Shown: positions 22,454 through 31,787, counted from the first letter of the stretch. The stretch is DNA of 64,000 bases from Saprospira grandis DSM 2844 (GCF_000275825.1 NZ_JH719942.1:81126-145125); one strand, 5' to 3'. Notes: generated from the sequence alone by a model not told the origin. A program made the numbers and translations.

Positions 22454-23601
22454 TATATCTCTTTTAAAATTACAGATGGACTGACATCTACTCCTTTAAT
22501 AATTGCCATTTCTAAATCGTTTTTTGATTCCTCTGGAGCTATTGTATCTGCACCTTTCAATTGCGATATACCAATTTCTCTTGCACCAGAGATTAGTTGT
22601 TCTTCTGTTATTGTAGGTTCCCCAATCTCAAATCGAAGAATATCCTCATATATCTTCTGTCCAAACTTATTCGTGAAATATCGTTCTTGATTGCCTACCA
22701 CTTTAAAGCCAGCAAGTTCAGCTACTTTAGTAAGAAGAGCAGAATTGAAGAATCTGGTTTTCTTGACCGTTGATTCTCGACCTACGATGAAGATTACTTT
22801 TGCTGAATCTTTACATACTCTTCTTAGCTCGTTAAACACCATTGCAATGTCTATACAATACTGTATTACCGTTAGGTACCTGTTTCCTCTAAACTTTCTA
22901 TTCGCTCCTATTTCAGATTTGGCAACATTTAAGACGTTATACCCAATAGCTTCCGCAGACTTTCTATAATTCTGATGATAATTGAACACGTTGATATATG
23001 GTGGAGAAGTAATGACTAAATCGACAAAATCATCACTCAAAGGCACCTCTCTTGCGTCAGAATTAAAGCATCTGACCTCTGATGTGCTAAAAGGCAAGGA
23101 TTTTATTGTGGATTTCAATTGTTCCCATGCTTTGTTTAACCTATCAATAGAATACTCTTTGTGATACAAATCAAGCCCTATAATTAAGGCTTCCGTTACA
23201 ATAGCCTCGTACGCTTTAGATTCTTTTGTTATGCTTACAAGTCTTTCCAAGTTGGGCTTAGAGTCTACTATATTCTCGACTGACTTTACTATAGTTTCTC
23301 TCTGATGAGGTTCTACATTTATCAACTCATATATTTTTGCCAAGCCGACTGCGGCTGGATTCAATTCTGTCCCATATGCAGAAAGACCGAAATGTGCTGA
23401 CTCAACTAAGATGGTTCCGCTTCCAAGGAACGGGTCGAAAATCACATGGTCCTTATCTGCGTATGCACTAAGTAACTCTTCGATGAATTGGGGTGAAAAT
23501 TGACCTCTCCAAGTAAACAGATTGCTTCTTACCTTATCATCTATATTCAGTAGTGATATATCTAAGTCTTCTTCTATTGGTTTATTTAAAAAATCTTTCA
23601 T
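22453..23601 (-). CDS. DNA methyltransferase of a type II R-M system
   Basis: This 382-residue S-adenosylmethionine-dependent methyltransferase would modify exocyclic amino groups (N4-cytosine or N6-adenine). Motif I is DPFLGSG at residues 56-62 (SAM binding), and the catalytic motif TSPPY is at 198-202. TSPPY is common among N4-cytosine enzymes, but adenine methylation is not excluded. It is first in a two-gene operon with the nuclease, methylase before nuclease, which is the safe order on entering a naive host. The gene is AT-rich and sits inside a CRISPR array, so it is clearly an insertion. Upstream (23602-23670) is a short AT-rich region that may hold its promoter. Confidence 0.88.
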   Translation of the reverse strand: MKDFLNKPIEEDLDISLLNIDDKVRSNLFTWRGQFSPQFIEELLSAYADKDHVIFDPFLGSGTILVESAHFGLSAYGTELNPAAVGLAKIYELINVEPHQRETIVKSVENIVDSKPNLERLVSITKESKAYEAIVTEALIIGLDLYHKEYSIDRLNKAWEQLKSTIKSLPFSTSEVRCFNSDAREVPLSDDFVDLVITSPPYINVFNYHQNYRKSAEAIGYNVLNVAKSEIGANRKFRGNRYLTVIQYCIDIAMVFNELRRVCKDSAKVIFIVGRESTVKKTRFFNSALLTKVAELAGFKVVGNQERYFTNKFGQKIYEDILRFEIGEPTITEEQLISGAREIGISQLKGADTIAPEESKNDLEMAIIKGVDVSPSVILKEI

Positions 23602-23670
23602 TATTCAATTTTATCAATTGCGGACTTCTCTAAAGACCGAGCTATTCAGTTTGTGACTGAATGGCAGGAG

Positions 23671-23704
23671 TTTCAATGCTGCTTCGCCTGCAATGGGTTT
23701 AGTT
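23671..23704. CRISPR. Isolated CRISPR repeat right of the island
   Basis: Thirty-four bases match the array repeat exactly; the last two (AT) are replaced by TA. The ~35 bases to its left look like a spacer, with the hairpin ATTCAG...CTGAAT near 23647-23665. This marks the original right end of the array, now separated from the other 282 copies by the ~2.56 kb island. If the leader was on the right, this is the leader-proximal repeat. Confidence 0.92.
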
Positions 23705-24169
23705 ACAACCCCCAATATAAAACTTCTCCCCTATACTTCCTAATTTACCCCCAAGCCTTTTTCCGCGCCCTACAGGCGGCAAAGCCGCCGCAGGCTGAGC
23801 TGCCGTAGCAGGGCCGCGCAAGCGGCAGACCAAGGAGCAAAGCGACGCAGGGCCGAGCAGACCTGCGAGCTGCGAAGTGGAGCGACCCAAGCAAAGCGAG
23901 GGGCAGCCCCAAATCCCCCTCCCAACAGACAAAAAATGAGTCCGTTTAAAATTTTGTCTGCTAACAACTGAGCAAAGCCGTACACAACAATTTGAGGCCC
24001 TTTAGGGCTGACTCCAGTTGATTAGCCTAGGGGCTTGTCCCTAGGCGATGATTGGCAAAATCCTAGCAAACGGCCCAAATTCTATTCAGATATACAAAAT
24101 CCCCAACAGACAAAAAAATAGGAAAGCTCCTCTCCTAGCTCCCCTATTTTCGCATTTTTTTTTAAGCCC
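23705..24169. other. Gene-free gap right of the array
   Basis: About 60 bp of unremarkable sequence that could be the old leader is followed by a GC-rich dispersed element (about 23767-23920). A TTTGAGGCCCTTTAGGGC motif near 23991 and a CCTAGGGGCTTGTCCCTAGG hairpin at 24027-24046 come next. The same combination occurs at 1000-1060 left of the array. Open frames here are composition artefacts of the GC-rich element. Confidence 0.6.
23767..23920. repeat. GC-rich dispersed element, copy 1
   Basis: Contains the family core GGCCGAGCAGACCTGCGAG (about 23851-23869) and flanking short palindromes such as GGCGGCAAAGCCGCC. It is intergenic, like every other copy. Confidence 0.8.
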
Positions 24170-25258
24170 TTACTGACGGACAAATTTTAAACTCTGCTGG
24201 CTTCCCCCAGCCCGAATCCGCAACAAATATACGCCCTTGGCCAAATCCGTAGGCAAATCAAATTGCCACTGATAATCGCCAGCCGATAAATTAGTAGTCT
24301 CCAAAATGCCCAAAGAACAACCCAATATATCCAATAATTCTATCTCGACCGACTGCGCCTCCAATAAGTCCATAGACAAGTTTAACTGATTGCCCAACAA
24401 GGGATTAGGCCAGATTTTCACCTCTCCAAAACTGCTGCCCAAAACCGCCAAAGCAGAAGGCGCACAGCCCGCCGCCTGATTCGGACAATATAAACGCTTG
24501 GCCAAACTGCAGTCCAAAACAAAGGGATTCGCCTTGCCATCCTGATAAGTCGAAATCAACTGGCTGCGGTCCCATTCCGCCTGATCCACAGGGTCCAATT
24601 CATGCCAATCACAAAGCACCGCCTGCTGCAAACCAAAAAAATTAGGATCGCTGCCCTGCGCCTCATTGCGGTAAATCGTGTAAAAATAAAACATGGCCCG
24701 CGCCAGATTCCCCTTGAAATCCTCCCGCGGCTCAAAGGCCTCATTCATCACCAATTCACTGTACTTGTCCCGATCAAAAACAGGTACGCCCTGCGCATTA
24801 TAAGTCAAATAAAACCAGTTAGTTACAGCCGTATCCGCCAGCTCCGCAAATGGCAAATTGCCCCGCATATTGTTGGTCTCATTTCGACATGCAAACAAAT
24901 GATGCAAATCACTGCGCGCATTCCCATTGGCCGCCCCCCGACTCTGCGGATAACTATGCTCCACATTCATCCCATTAGGCGCATTATTGTCCGACATATA
25001 AGTATCAGGATCCTGCGCCGGATCCAACCATTTTTGCAAACCCGTATATACACAAGTCACCGTATCACTCTGATTATCAATGACTTTAAATAAGGTGTCC
25101 TTGGCATTATTCCAAGCCAAAACCGTATCGGGCCGATAATGCAATTGCACAGAATCTAACAAATCTGCCGTGCTCAATCCCGGAAATACATCCTGATGCT
25201 GCCCCCATAAAATAGGTCCAAACCCCAGAAAAATCATGCAGTAAATCAATCTTTTCAT
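24170..25258 (-). CDS. Secreted endonuclease I with T9SS sorting tail
   Basis: A 362-residue extracellular DNA/RNA nuclease of the endonuclease I (EndA/Dns, PF04231) family. The N-terminus is a signal peptide ending near ILWGQ at residue 20. The catalytic region shows H101 in VEHSYPQSRG, SDLHHLF at 116-122 and NNMRGNLPF at 129-137, the family's Mg-binding motifs. Residues from about 285 form a C-terminal sorting domain (VKIWPNP at the start, GVYLLRIRAGG near the end), which directs export through the type IX system and is found only in Bacteroidota. In a predatory or scavenging marine cell it would digest extracellular DNA for nutrients. The next gene rightward, comM, acts in natural transformation, but they are divergently arranged and need not be linked. 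Confidence 0.9.
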   Translation of the reverse strand: MKRLIYCMIFLGFGPILWGQHQDVFPGLSTADLLDSVQLHYRPDTVLAWNNAKDTLFKVIDNQSDTVTCVYTGLQKWLDPAQDPDTYMSDNNAPNGMNVEHSYPQSRGAANGNARSDLHHLFACRNETNNMRGNLPFAELADTAVTNWFYLTYNAQGVPVFDRDKYSELVMNEAFEPREDFKGNLARAMFYFYTIYRNEAQGSDPNFFGLQQAVLCDWHELDPVDQAEWDRSQLISTYQDGKANPFVLDCSLAKRLYCPNQAAGCAPSALAVLGSSFGEVKIWPNPLLGNQLNLSMDLLEAQSVEIELLDILGCSLGILETTNLSAGDYQWQFDLPTDLAKGVYLLRIRAGGSQQSLKFVRQ

Positions 25259-25582
25259 CGCTTTTTTTTATTGGTCAATAATATCCCAATTTACCGCTTT
25301 TTTAGCCCCCTCGCAGCCCCAATTTATAATTTAAAGTTGATTTAATTTTTCTGCTGTTTTTTTTGGGGCCTCCTGCCTGCGGCAGGCGCTACGCTTTGGG
25401 GCTCGCAGGTCTGCTCGGCCCTGCGGCGGCTCCGCCGCCTTGGTCTGGCCTGACGGCCACCCCGCCGCATCGCTAGGCCAGTCGCTTCGCTCCTTCTAAA
25501 CGCTAAAAAAGGAAAATCCAACAATAATTTGCAGTTTATAAACAAAGGTTATATCTTTATGTAAGTACAAAAAATAAAAGAT
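25259..25582. other. Divergent intergenic region with GC-rich element, copy 2
   Basis: The gap between the nuclease (leftward) and comM (rightward). A GC-rich dispersed element occupies about 25362-25500 and includes GCTCGCAGGTCTGCTCGGCC, the reverse complement of the family core. The AT-rich stretch 25505-25582 should hold the comM promoter, but I see no clear TAnnTTTG box. Confidence 0.65.
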
Positions 25583-27139
25583 ATGCTCATAAAAGCCTTT
25601 GCAAGCGCTGTTCATGGCGTAGACGCACAAACTATTACTATAGAAGTAGATACAGGCGGCCCCTTGGCCCAAGGAAAACCGGGTTATTCTCTAGTCGGTT
25701 TGCCCGACAATGCCGTTCGAGAAAGTTATTGGCGGGTAGAAAGCGCCATTAAAGCGATTGGTTATCGCATTCCTCGCATTCGCATTGTGGTCAATATGGC
25801 CCCAGCAGACCTCAGAAAGGAGGGTTCGCATTATGATTTGCCCCTAGCCTTGGGCATTTTGGCCGCCACGGGCCAAATCAAAAACGACCTACTCGAAAAA
25901 TACATCCTCATGGGAGAACTCTCCCTAGATGGTAGCATCCGCCCAATCAAAGGCGCTTTGCCTATTGCCATCCAAGCCCGCAAAGAGGGTTTTGAGGGCC
26001 TGATTCTCCCCAAAGTCAATGCAAGAGAAGGGGCCATCGTCAACCAGCTAGAAGTCTTTGGGCTCAGCCACCTAGCCGAGGTAGTCGCCTTTTTGGATGG
26101 AGGCGAAAAGCCAGAGGCCGTCTTTGTCGATACCCGCAAAGAATTTGAACAACAAGCCCCTCACCTCCTCGTCGATTTTATGGATGTAAAGGGCCAAGAA
26201 CAGGTCAAAAGAGCCTTGGAAGTGGCTGCAGCGGGGGGGCATAATGCCATCCTGATCGGCCCACCCGGCGCAGGCAAAAGTATGTTGGCCAAGCGCCTGC
26301 CCACTATCCTCCCCCCGCTTTCGCTCAAAGAAGCCCTAGAAACGACCAAAATTCATTCGGTAGTGGGCCTCATGCCCGAAAATGCCTCCCTAATTTCTAA
26401 ACGCTCTTTTCGCAGCCCTCACCACACCATTAGTGATGTGGCCCTAGTGGGCGGCGGGGTCCACCCCAAACCCGGAGAAATCTCTCTGGCCCATAATGGC
26501 GTCCTCTTTATGGACGAGCTGCCCGAGTTCAAACGGACCGTTTTGGAGGTCTTGCGCCAACCCATGGAAAGCCGCCAAATTACCATCTCCCGCTCTAGGT
26601 TCACCGTAGATTATCCAGCCAATTTCATGCTCCTAGCCGCCATGAATCCCTGTCCCTGCGGCTACTATACCCACCCCACCAAAGATTGCGTTTGTGCGCC
26701 CCAGGCCGTGCACCGCTACCTCAACAAAATCTCTGGACCGCTATTGGACCGCATCGACATTCATGTAGAAGTAGAGCCCGTAGATTTTGAGACCATCAGT
26801 TCTTCTAAGCTCAAAGGCGAAAGTAGCGCCTCTATCCGAGAGCGAGTGAATCGGGCCAGAAAAATACAAGAAGAGCGTTTTTCTAATTATCCTGGCATTC
26901 ATTGCAATGCCCAAATGAACAGCCGCCTCATCCGAGAGTATTGCCAATTGGACCAAGCGGGCAGTACACTGCTCAAGCAAGCCATGCAGGTCCGGCAGCT
27001 CTCTGCCCGCGCCTATGACCGCATTCTCAAAGTGGCCCGCAGCGTAGCCGATTTGGCCGGCTCGGCCCGCATTAAGCTAGAGCACATAGCCGAAGCCGTA
27101 GACTACCGCAACTTAGACAAAGAAAACTGGGTCCAATAA
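25583..27139 (+). CDS. comM: ComM/YifB-family Mg-chelatase-like AAA+ helicase
   Basis: A 518-residue hexameric AAA+ ATPase. In other bacteria ComM drives branch migration and integration of transforming DNA. Order: N-terminal ChlI-like subdomain (residues 1 to about 180, with PGYSLVGLPDNAVRESYWR near 33-52), Walker A GPPGAGKSMLAKRL near 227-240, Walker B VLFMDELPEF near 309-318, the Cys-containing NPCPCGYYTH loop near 356-365, and a C-terminal helical domain with the RQLSARAYDRILKVAR signature. Length is typical. It ends in a strong terminator. A broken duplicate of its middle lies at 21111-21485, so this locus has been a recombination partner. Confidence 0.95.
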   Translation: MLIKAFASAVHGVDAQTITIEVDTGGPLAQGKPGYSLVGLPDNAVRESYWRVESAIKAIGYRIPRIRIVVNMAPADLRKEGSHYDLPLALGILAATGQIKNDLLEKYILMGELSLDGSIRPIKGALPIAIQARKEGFEGLILPKVNAREGAIVNQLEVFGLSHLAEVVAFLDGGEKPEAVFVDTRKEFEQQAPHLLVDFMDVKGQEQVKRALEVAAAGGHNAILIGPPGAGKSMLAKRLPTILPPLSLKEALETTKIHSVVGLMPENASLISKRSFRSPHHTISDVALVGGGVHPKPGEISLAHNGVLFMDELPEFKRTVLEVLRQPMESRQITISRSRFTVDYPANFMLLAAMNPCPCGYYTHPTKDCVCAPQAVHRYLNKISGPLLDRIDIHVEVEPVDFETISSSKLKGESSASIRERVNRARKIQEERFSNYPGIHCNAQMNSRLIREYCQLDQAGSTLLKQAMQVRQLSARAYDRILKVARSVADLAGSARIKLEHIAEAVDYRNLDKENWVQ

Positions 27140-27148
27140 GGACCAAAG

Positions 27149-27196
27149 CCAAAGGCCCGCAAGGAAAATTCCTTGCGGGCCTTTGGTGTTTTTTGG
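27149..27196 (+). terminator. Rho-independent terminator after comM
   Basis: An 18-bp perfect stem (27149-27166 pairing with 27169-27186; arms begin CCAAAGGCCCGC) is followed by a T-rich run. Because the stem is symmetrical it could also terminate the convergent operon that ends at 27207. Confidence 0.88.
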
Positions 27197-27206
27197 GGGG
27201 CTATTT

Positions 27207-28145
27207 TTAGAGCTCCCAAGAAGAGTTGTAACGATCAAAAAAATCCTGCCAATGGCTTTGAATTTCATCAATTATAGGAATCATTTCTGGATGCTGACTA
27301 CGAAATTTAAAATCTTCTACAGCAGAACGGGCCGTTAGTGCTAAAGCTTGATCTACAGCTCCCATTTTCTTCAGTTCATCAATCAAGTAATTGGTCCCTG
27401 AATAAGCACTGTCGATTTGTCGTTCTAGTTCTTCCAATTTAGCCATAGTTTCCTCATACTTTTTCTTTCGGAGCTGTACCAAGCCAGAATCATTCAATTG
27501 ATAAATATGAATACTAATCTTCGCCCTTAAATAATTAAATCCATCTTGCCGCCAATTAGCCGCCAAATCATTATAGGCAGAGCGAGGCAAATCATCTACA
27601 GCTGCTGTAATAGGTTCAATTTGACCATTAGGAACCACCATAAGTAGTGCAGCATCTTGAGGCTCTGCGGGATCTAGCAAAAGAGGATAAACCTCTTTCT
27701 CCCAGGGCAGCTCTCCTGTAGTAAGTCTTGGGCTATTAAGGGCCAAAGGAAAGTAGTCACGTTTTCCAGTAAAGCGATTAGCCAAGGCGGTAGCAAGTCG
27801 ATAATTTCGATGGTCTTTTTCTAGCCAAGGGTAAGGCTGCTCCTCTTCCTCCTGAAAAAACTCGAAGGAGAGCTCGTCTTCAATCATTTGTTTCTTTGCT
27901 GTAGACAAAGGTTTACCACTTCCTTTTGGCCAAAAATGTTCTATGTCTTGAGCATTTCTATCTGTTTGCTGTATTTCTGTATACCAGCACTTGTATGGAC
28001 TGGGCTCATCTCCGTAATGGACAAGTTGTCGGAGTAAAAAGGCAGGGAGTTCTTTCCAATCGCTTCTACTTTCCGCTTTAGCCAACCAAGCTGCAAGCTC
28101 AGGATCATCTTTTAGATCTTCTCTGGGGAACTTAATCGCTATCAT
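27207..28145 (-). CDS. ptuB: HNH nuclease, PtuB-like partner of the upstream ATPase
   Basis: A 312-residue protein with an HNH-type core. DIEHFWPK at 67-74 supplies the histidine pair region, and HRNYRLATALANRFTGK at 112-128 supplies the asparagine and second part of the fold. It lies 3 bp after the ATPase gene on the same strand. AAA/ABC-type ATPase plus HNH protein is the composition of Septu anti-phage systems (PtuA + PtuB), where the nuclease is held by the ATPase until infection. The C-terminal half (from about residue 200) is helical and charged and may bind the ATPase. Alternative: an HNH member of another OLD/ABC-linked defence family. The symbol is given by architecture, not by confirmed homology. 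Confidence 0.65.
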   Translation of the reverse strand: MIAIKFPREDLKDDPELAAWLAKAESRSDWKELPAFLLRQLVHYGDEPSPYKCWYTEIQQTDRNAQDIEHFWPKGSGKPLSTAKKQMIEDELSFEFFQEEEEQPYPWLEKDHRNYRLATALANRFTGKRDYFPLALNSPRLTTGELPWEKEVYPLLLDPAEPQDAALLMVVPNGQIEPITAAVDDLPRSAYNDLAANWRQDGFNYLRAKISIHIYQLNDSGLVQLRKKKYEETMAKLEELERQIDSAYSGTNYLIDELKKMGAVDQALALTARSAVEDFKFRSQHPEMIPIIDEIQSHWQDFFDRYNSSWEL

Positions 28146-28148
28146 GGC

Positions 28149-29657
28149 CTAATCATTTAAAATTTGAGCCAGATAATCGAGGAGTTTTTCTTCTCTTAGT
28201 TCTTCAGCGAGCTGTTCTTCTGTCCCGAGCAAGGACAAAATTTGCTTGGCCAGCTGCTGCTCTAAACCTTCATAAGCTCTTTGTTTGGCCAATAAACCAC
28301 TAAGCTCTCTAAAGCGTTGTTTTTCCTCCTCAGAAGACAGCTTCTTTTTCATCTTGGCCAAAAGCTGAATATATTCTTTTTGCCAATCTAAAGTTTTCTG
28401 GTCTAAGCTAACCGGAACAGCAAACATCTCTCTTAATACCCCTTCAGCACCTAAGCCAATAGCATCTGTATCGGGCTGAATGCTAATTCGTTTTTTATCT
28501 GCATCCTCTACAATTAAGTGAATCTGTTCTTTGTAGAGCCCATTAACCAATAGTGGCGAATGCGTACTCACAATGAACTGCAGCTTGGGAAAAAGCTTAG
28601 ATAATCGGCTCAAGCTCTGCCTTTGTAGACGAGGGTGTAGGTGGATCCCAAACTCATCTATGAGGACCACCCCCTCTTGTCTATCTAGGATATCTTCCTC
28701 CAAATAGTGTTTATTGAGCAAAGTAGAGCGTACAACTAATTCCCCTAATAGCAAAACCATATAGCGGTAGCCATCGCTAAGCATTTCATACCTTCGGTAG
28801 CCCTCTTCTTTAAAAGAAAAAACGGCTTCAAATAGGCGACCTTTTTTAGGCTGCGTCATTTTCACAAAATCTACATCCTTAATATCGGGCAAAACTGTTT
28901 GAACTGCTCGCTTAAAGATTTTATGTACATGAGCGGGTAGCCTACCATAAAGCTGTGCCCCTCCAGCAGTTGCTTCTGCTTCTCTTCTACTCAGTTCTAA
29001 TTTAGACAACCAATTAAAGACATAGCTCTCCATATTGCTGTCATCTAAGCAATACCAGTATCCCTCCATAGCGGAGCGGCCAGCAAAATTATAATCTTTT
29101 CGACTCGATTGCTGAATATGCACATACTCGGCCCCGAGATATAAGCAAAGGGGATTTAAGCGCTCTTTTTTGCTTACGATTTGATTATAACTCTCTCTAA
29201 ACAAGCCAGCAACATGATTTTTTCTTGTTGTAGGTGGCTTTGTTTTCGTTTTGCCATTAGGACTACTCTTATAGCGTTCCCAGTTCAACTCTTTTTCTTC
29301 CCAGCTGCCTTGTTGGCCCTTCTTCAGATAAAGCTGTTGTTTACTTTTAATAGCAATACTCACTGAAGGTGAATATTCTGCAAAAATATCCTCTCCCAAT
29401 AAGCGATGTTCTTCCTGAGTAATCCCTTTGTGTCTATTATTAGCTACTTTAGCCCCTTTCATATTGGAAAAAACAGTAGCTACGCCAATGCGTAAGGCCT
29501 TTAAAATGGCGCTTTTCCCCATCATGTTATCTGCTAACAAAAGATGAACATTGATATTTTCTTGCTCGCCTACTGCATTTATACAGTGCTCTGCGAACGA
29601 AATATCTAAATCTTCAAAACAGCGATAATTCTTCAATCTTAACTGCTTAATTCTCAT
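28149..29657 (-). CDS. ptuA: AAA/ABC-type ATPase, PtuA-like defence protein
   Basis: About 500 residues; I chose the ATG at 29657, as the two codons before it begin with TTG. An N-terminal SMC/RecF-like half carries MRIKQLRLKNYRCFEDLDI and Walker A ADNMMGKS (residues 44-51 counted from the TTG; position 1 of the loop is Ala instead of Gly). A signature-like LSDGYR lies at 295-300, Walker B VVLIDE at 332-337 and the H-loop STHSP at 366-370. The C-terminus is a long charged helix region (LAKMKKKLSSEEEKQRF), probably a coiled coil. It has no TOPRIM domain, so it is not an OLD nuclease by itself. It is the first gene of a two-gene unit with the HNH protein, a Septu-like anti-phage pair. Confidence 0.72.
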   Translation of the reverse strand: MRIKQLRLKNYRCFEDLDISFAEHCINAVGEQENINVHLLLADNMMGKSAILKALRIGVATVFSNMKGAKVANNRHKGITQEEHRLLGEDIFAEYSPSVSIAIKSKQQLYLKKGQQGSWEEKELNWERYKSSPNGKTKTKPPTTRKNHVAGLFRESYNQIVSKKERLNPLCLYLGAEYVHIQQSSRKDYNFAGRSAMEGYWYCLDDSNMESYVFNWLSKLELSRREAEATAGGAQLYGRLPAHVHKIFKRAVQTVLPDIKDVDFVKMTQPKKGRLFEAVFSFKEEGYRRYEMLSDGYRYMVLLLGELVVRSTLLNKHYLEEDILDRQEGVVLIDEFGIHLHPRLQRQSLSRLSKLFPKLQFIVSTHSPLLVNGLYKEQIHLIVEDADKKRISIQPDTDAIGLGAEGVLREMFAVPVSLDQKTLDWQKEYIQLLAKMKKKLSSEEEKQRFRELSGLLAKQRAYEGLEQQLAKQILSLLGTEEQLAEELREEKLLDYLAQILND

Positions 29658-29708
29658 CAGCAAATAGGTTTAATCTTAAATTAAATAACGGTCATTCTAT
29701 TAAAATGC

Positions 29709-31787
29709 CTAAGCCTCATCCTCTGCAAGGCAAGCAAACAAAAAGGCATACTCTAAAGCGAGCTCCTTATAGGCTTGGAAGCGGCCAGAAGCGCCTCCAT
29801 GACCAGCTTCTAAGTTGGTGTGTAGCAAAAGCGTATTTTGGTCCAGCTTTTTATCTCTTAATTCGGCTACCCATTTGGCGGGCTCCCAATATTGCACCTG
29901 AGAATCATGATAGCCCGTAGTAACCAAGATGGCGCAATAATATTGCGCTTGTACATTTTCGTAGGGCGAGTAGGACAAAATATAGCGGTAGGCCTCCTCT
30001 TCTTCGGGATTGCCCCATTGGTCATATTCATTGGTGGTTAGGGGAATACTGGCATCTGACATCGTATTGAGGACATCCACAAAAGGGACAGCCGCCACTA
30101 GGCCCCGAAAAGCCGTAGGGGCCATATTGGCCACAGCGCCCATCAGCAGGCCGCCAGCGCTACCGCCCATACCAAAGAGCTTTTCGGCAGAGCTATATTG
30201 TTGTAGGCAAAGGCTTTGGGCCACATCAATAAAGTCGTAGAAACTATTCTTTTTATTAAAAACACGGCCCTGCTCAAACCAATTGCGGCCCAAAGCCTGC
30301 CCACCTCGAACATGCGCAATGGCAAAGGCAAATCCTCGGTCCAAAAGGCTGAGGCGCGAAGCACTAAAGTAAGGGTCGATGGTATGGCCATAAGCGCCAT
30401 AAGCATAGAGCAAAAGGGGGCTTTTGCCATCCTTTTTAAAGCCTTTTTTATAGACCAGTGAAACGGGTACCTTGGCCCCATCTCGGGCTTCTACCCAGAG
30501 GCGCTCCGTTTGGTAATTGGCGGGAGTATGGCCACCAACCACCTCTTGCTGCTTGAGCAGTTCTTTGCGCCCATCCTCCAAATGATAGGCATAGACGCTA
30601 TTGGGCGTAGTCATCGATCCATAGATATAGCGGAAATTTCGCTCTTCAAAATGATGGTTTTGGCCCATAGAGACCATATACACCTCTTCCTCAAAAGAGA
30701 GATATTCGTCTTTATCGGCAGTAATTAGGCGAAGATGCGTTTGGCCCGCCTTGCGTTCTTCTAGTACATAAAAATCTTTAAAGACGGTTAGGTCCTCCAA
30801 AAAGACAGCTGGGCGATGGGGTAAAATGAGGCTCCAATTAGCTTGTTGGGCCGTATTGTCCTTGCTGCTGTGCAAGAGCTTAAAATTGGGGGCCTCTTGA
30901 TTGGAGAGGATATAAAAGCCGCCTTGGCCATCTGGGCCAATACTATACTCATGATTGGCTTGGCGGGGCATAAAGTTCCAGAACTGCCCCAGCGGCTGAT
31001 CGGCCTCTAACAGCTGGTAATCGCTACTGAGGGTGCTGCTATTCCAGATAATAATATATTCTTGGCAGCGGCTTCGGTAGACCCCAGTATAAAAGCTTTT
31101 ATCATCTTCTTCATAGACCAAAGCGGCTTCCTCTTGCTTTTGGCCTAGGCGGTAGCGATACACCTTTTCGGAGAGTAGGGTTTCGGAATTTCTGCTGGTA
31201 AAAAAGAGATGTTGATTATCGCTGGCCCAGGCAATATCGCCGCTACAGCCTTTCAGGACAATAGGGCTAGTGGTTTTGGTTTGCAGATCGACAAAGGCCA
31301 TTTTATAGATACGGCGGCCACTATCATCAAAAGTGTAGGCCAGTTGTTGGCCATTGGGGCTCACTTTAAAGCTAGCGAGTTGGAAAAAGGCTTTATCGGC
31401 AGCTAGGGCATTGAGGTCCAAAAGGATTTCCTCTTCTGTTTGGCCCGCCTTAATGCGGTAATAGATAGGATATTCTTGGCCCTCTTCATAGCGTTGGCCA
31501 TAAGTATAGCCGCCCATTTGGTAGGGGACCGACTCTTCTCTTTTGGGCAGGCGGCCAATCATTTCTTGATAAATCTCTTCTTGGAGGTCTTTAAAAGGGG
31601 CCATTTTTTGGGCCGTATATTCATTTTCGGCCTGTAGATAAGCTAAGACCTCTTGGGTTTGGGCATCTGGGGTTTCGGCCATTTTTTGGGCATCGCTAAG
31701 GCGCATCCAATGATAATTATCGATGCGTTCCTCGCCATGTTGGGTTATTTTATGTGGCCGTTTATTGGCCTTGGGTGCATTTAGCAT
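29709..31787 (-). CDS. ptrB: Oligopeptidase B (S9A serine peptidase)
   Basis: A 692-residue cytosolic or periplasmic serine peptidase that cleaves short peptides after basic residues. The N-terminal beta-propeller (residues about 70-400) is followed by an alpha/beta hydrolase domain. The catalytic triad is visible as S543 in GGSAGG, D628 in GYHDSQV and H663 in EAGHGG. The length matches the family. No signal peptide is apparent at MLNAPKANKRPHKITQHG. Oligopeptidase B and prolyl oligopeptidase share the fold; the GMGGSAGG context and N-terminal HGEERIDNYHWMR favour oligopeptidase B. Monocistronic in appearance. Confidence 0.93.
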   Translation of the reverse strand: MLNAPKANKRPHKITQHGEERIDNYHWMRLSDAQKMAETPDAQTQEVLAYLQAENEYTAQKMAPFKDLQEEIYQEMIGRLPKREESVPYQMGGYTYGQRYEEGQEYPIYYRIKAGQTEEEILLDLNALAADKAFFQLASFKVSPNGQQLAYTFDDSGRRIYKMAFVDLQTKTTSPIVLKGCSGDIAWASDNQHLFFTSRNSETLLSEKVYRYRLGQKQEEAALVYEEDDKSFYTGVYRSRCQEYIIIWNSSTLSSDYQLLEADQPLGQFWNFMPRQANHEYSIGPDGQGGFYILSNQEAPNFKLLHSSKDNTAQQANWSLILPHRPAVFLEDLTVFKDFYVLEERKAGQTHLRLITADKDEYLSFEEEVYMVSMGQNHHFEERNFRYIYGSMTTPNSVYAYHLEDGRKELLKQQEVVGGHTPANYQTERLWVEARDGAKVPVSLVYKKGFKKDGKSPLLLYAYGAYGHTIDPYFSASRLSLLDRGFAFAIAHVRGGQALGRNWFEQGRVFNKKNSFYDFIDVAQSLCLQQYSSAEKLFGMGGSAGGLLMGAVANMAPTAFRGLVAAVPFVDVLNTMSDASIPLTTNEYDQWGNPEEEEAYRYILSYSPYENVQAQYYCAILVTTGYHDSQVQYWEPAKWVAELRDKKLDQNTLLLHTNLEAGHGGASGRFQAYKELALEYAFLFACLAEDEA

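Noticed and set aside
23699-23985. Two overlapping minus-strand frames
   Set aside because: Artefacts of the GC-rich element; Ala/Arg/Leu-rich with no family.
24556-25093. Open frames on both strands across the endonuclease I gene
   Set aside because: Shadows of the real gene, which has signal peptide, catalytic motifs and sorting domain.
27207-29657. Retron or OLD-TOPRIM (Gabija-like) system
   Set aside because: No reverse transcriptase and no TOPRIM motif; the HNH partner fits the Septu layout better.
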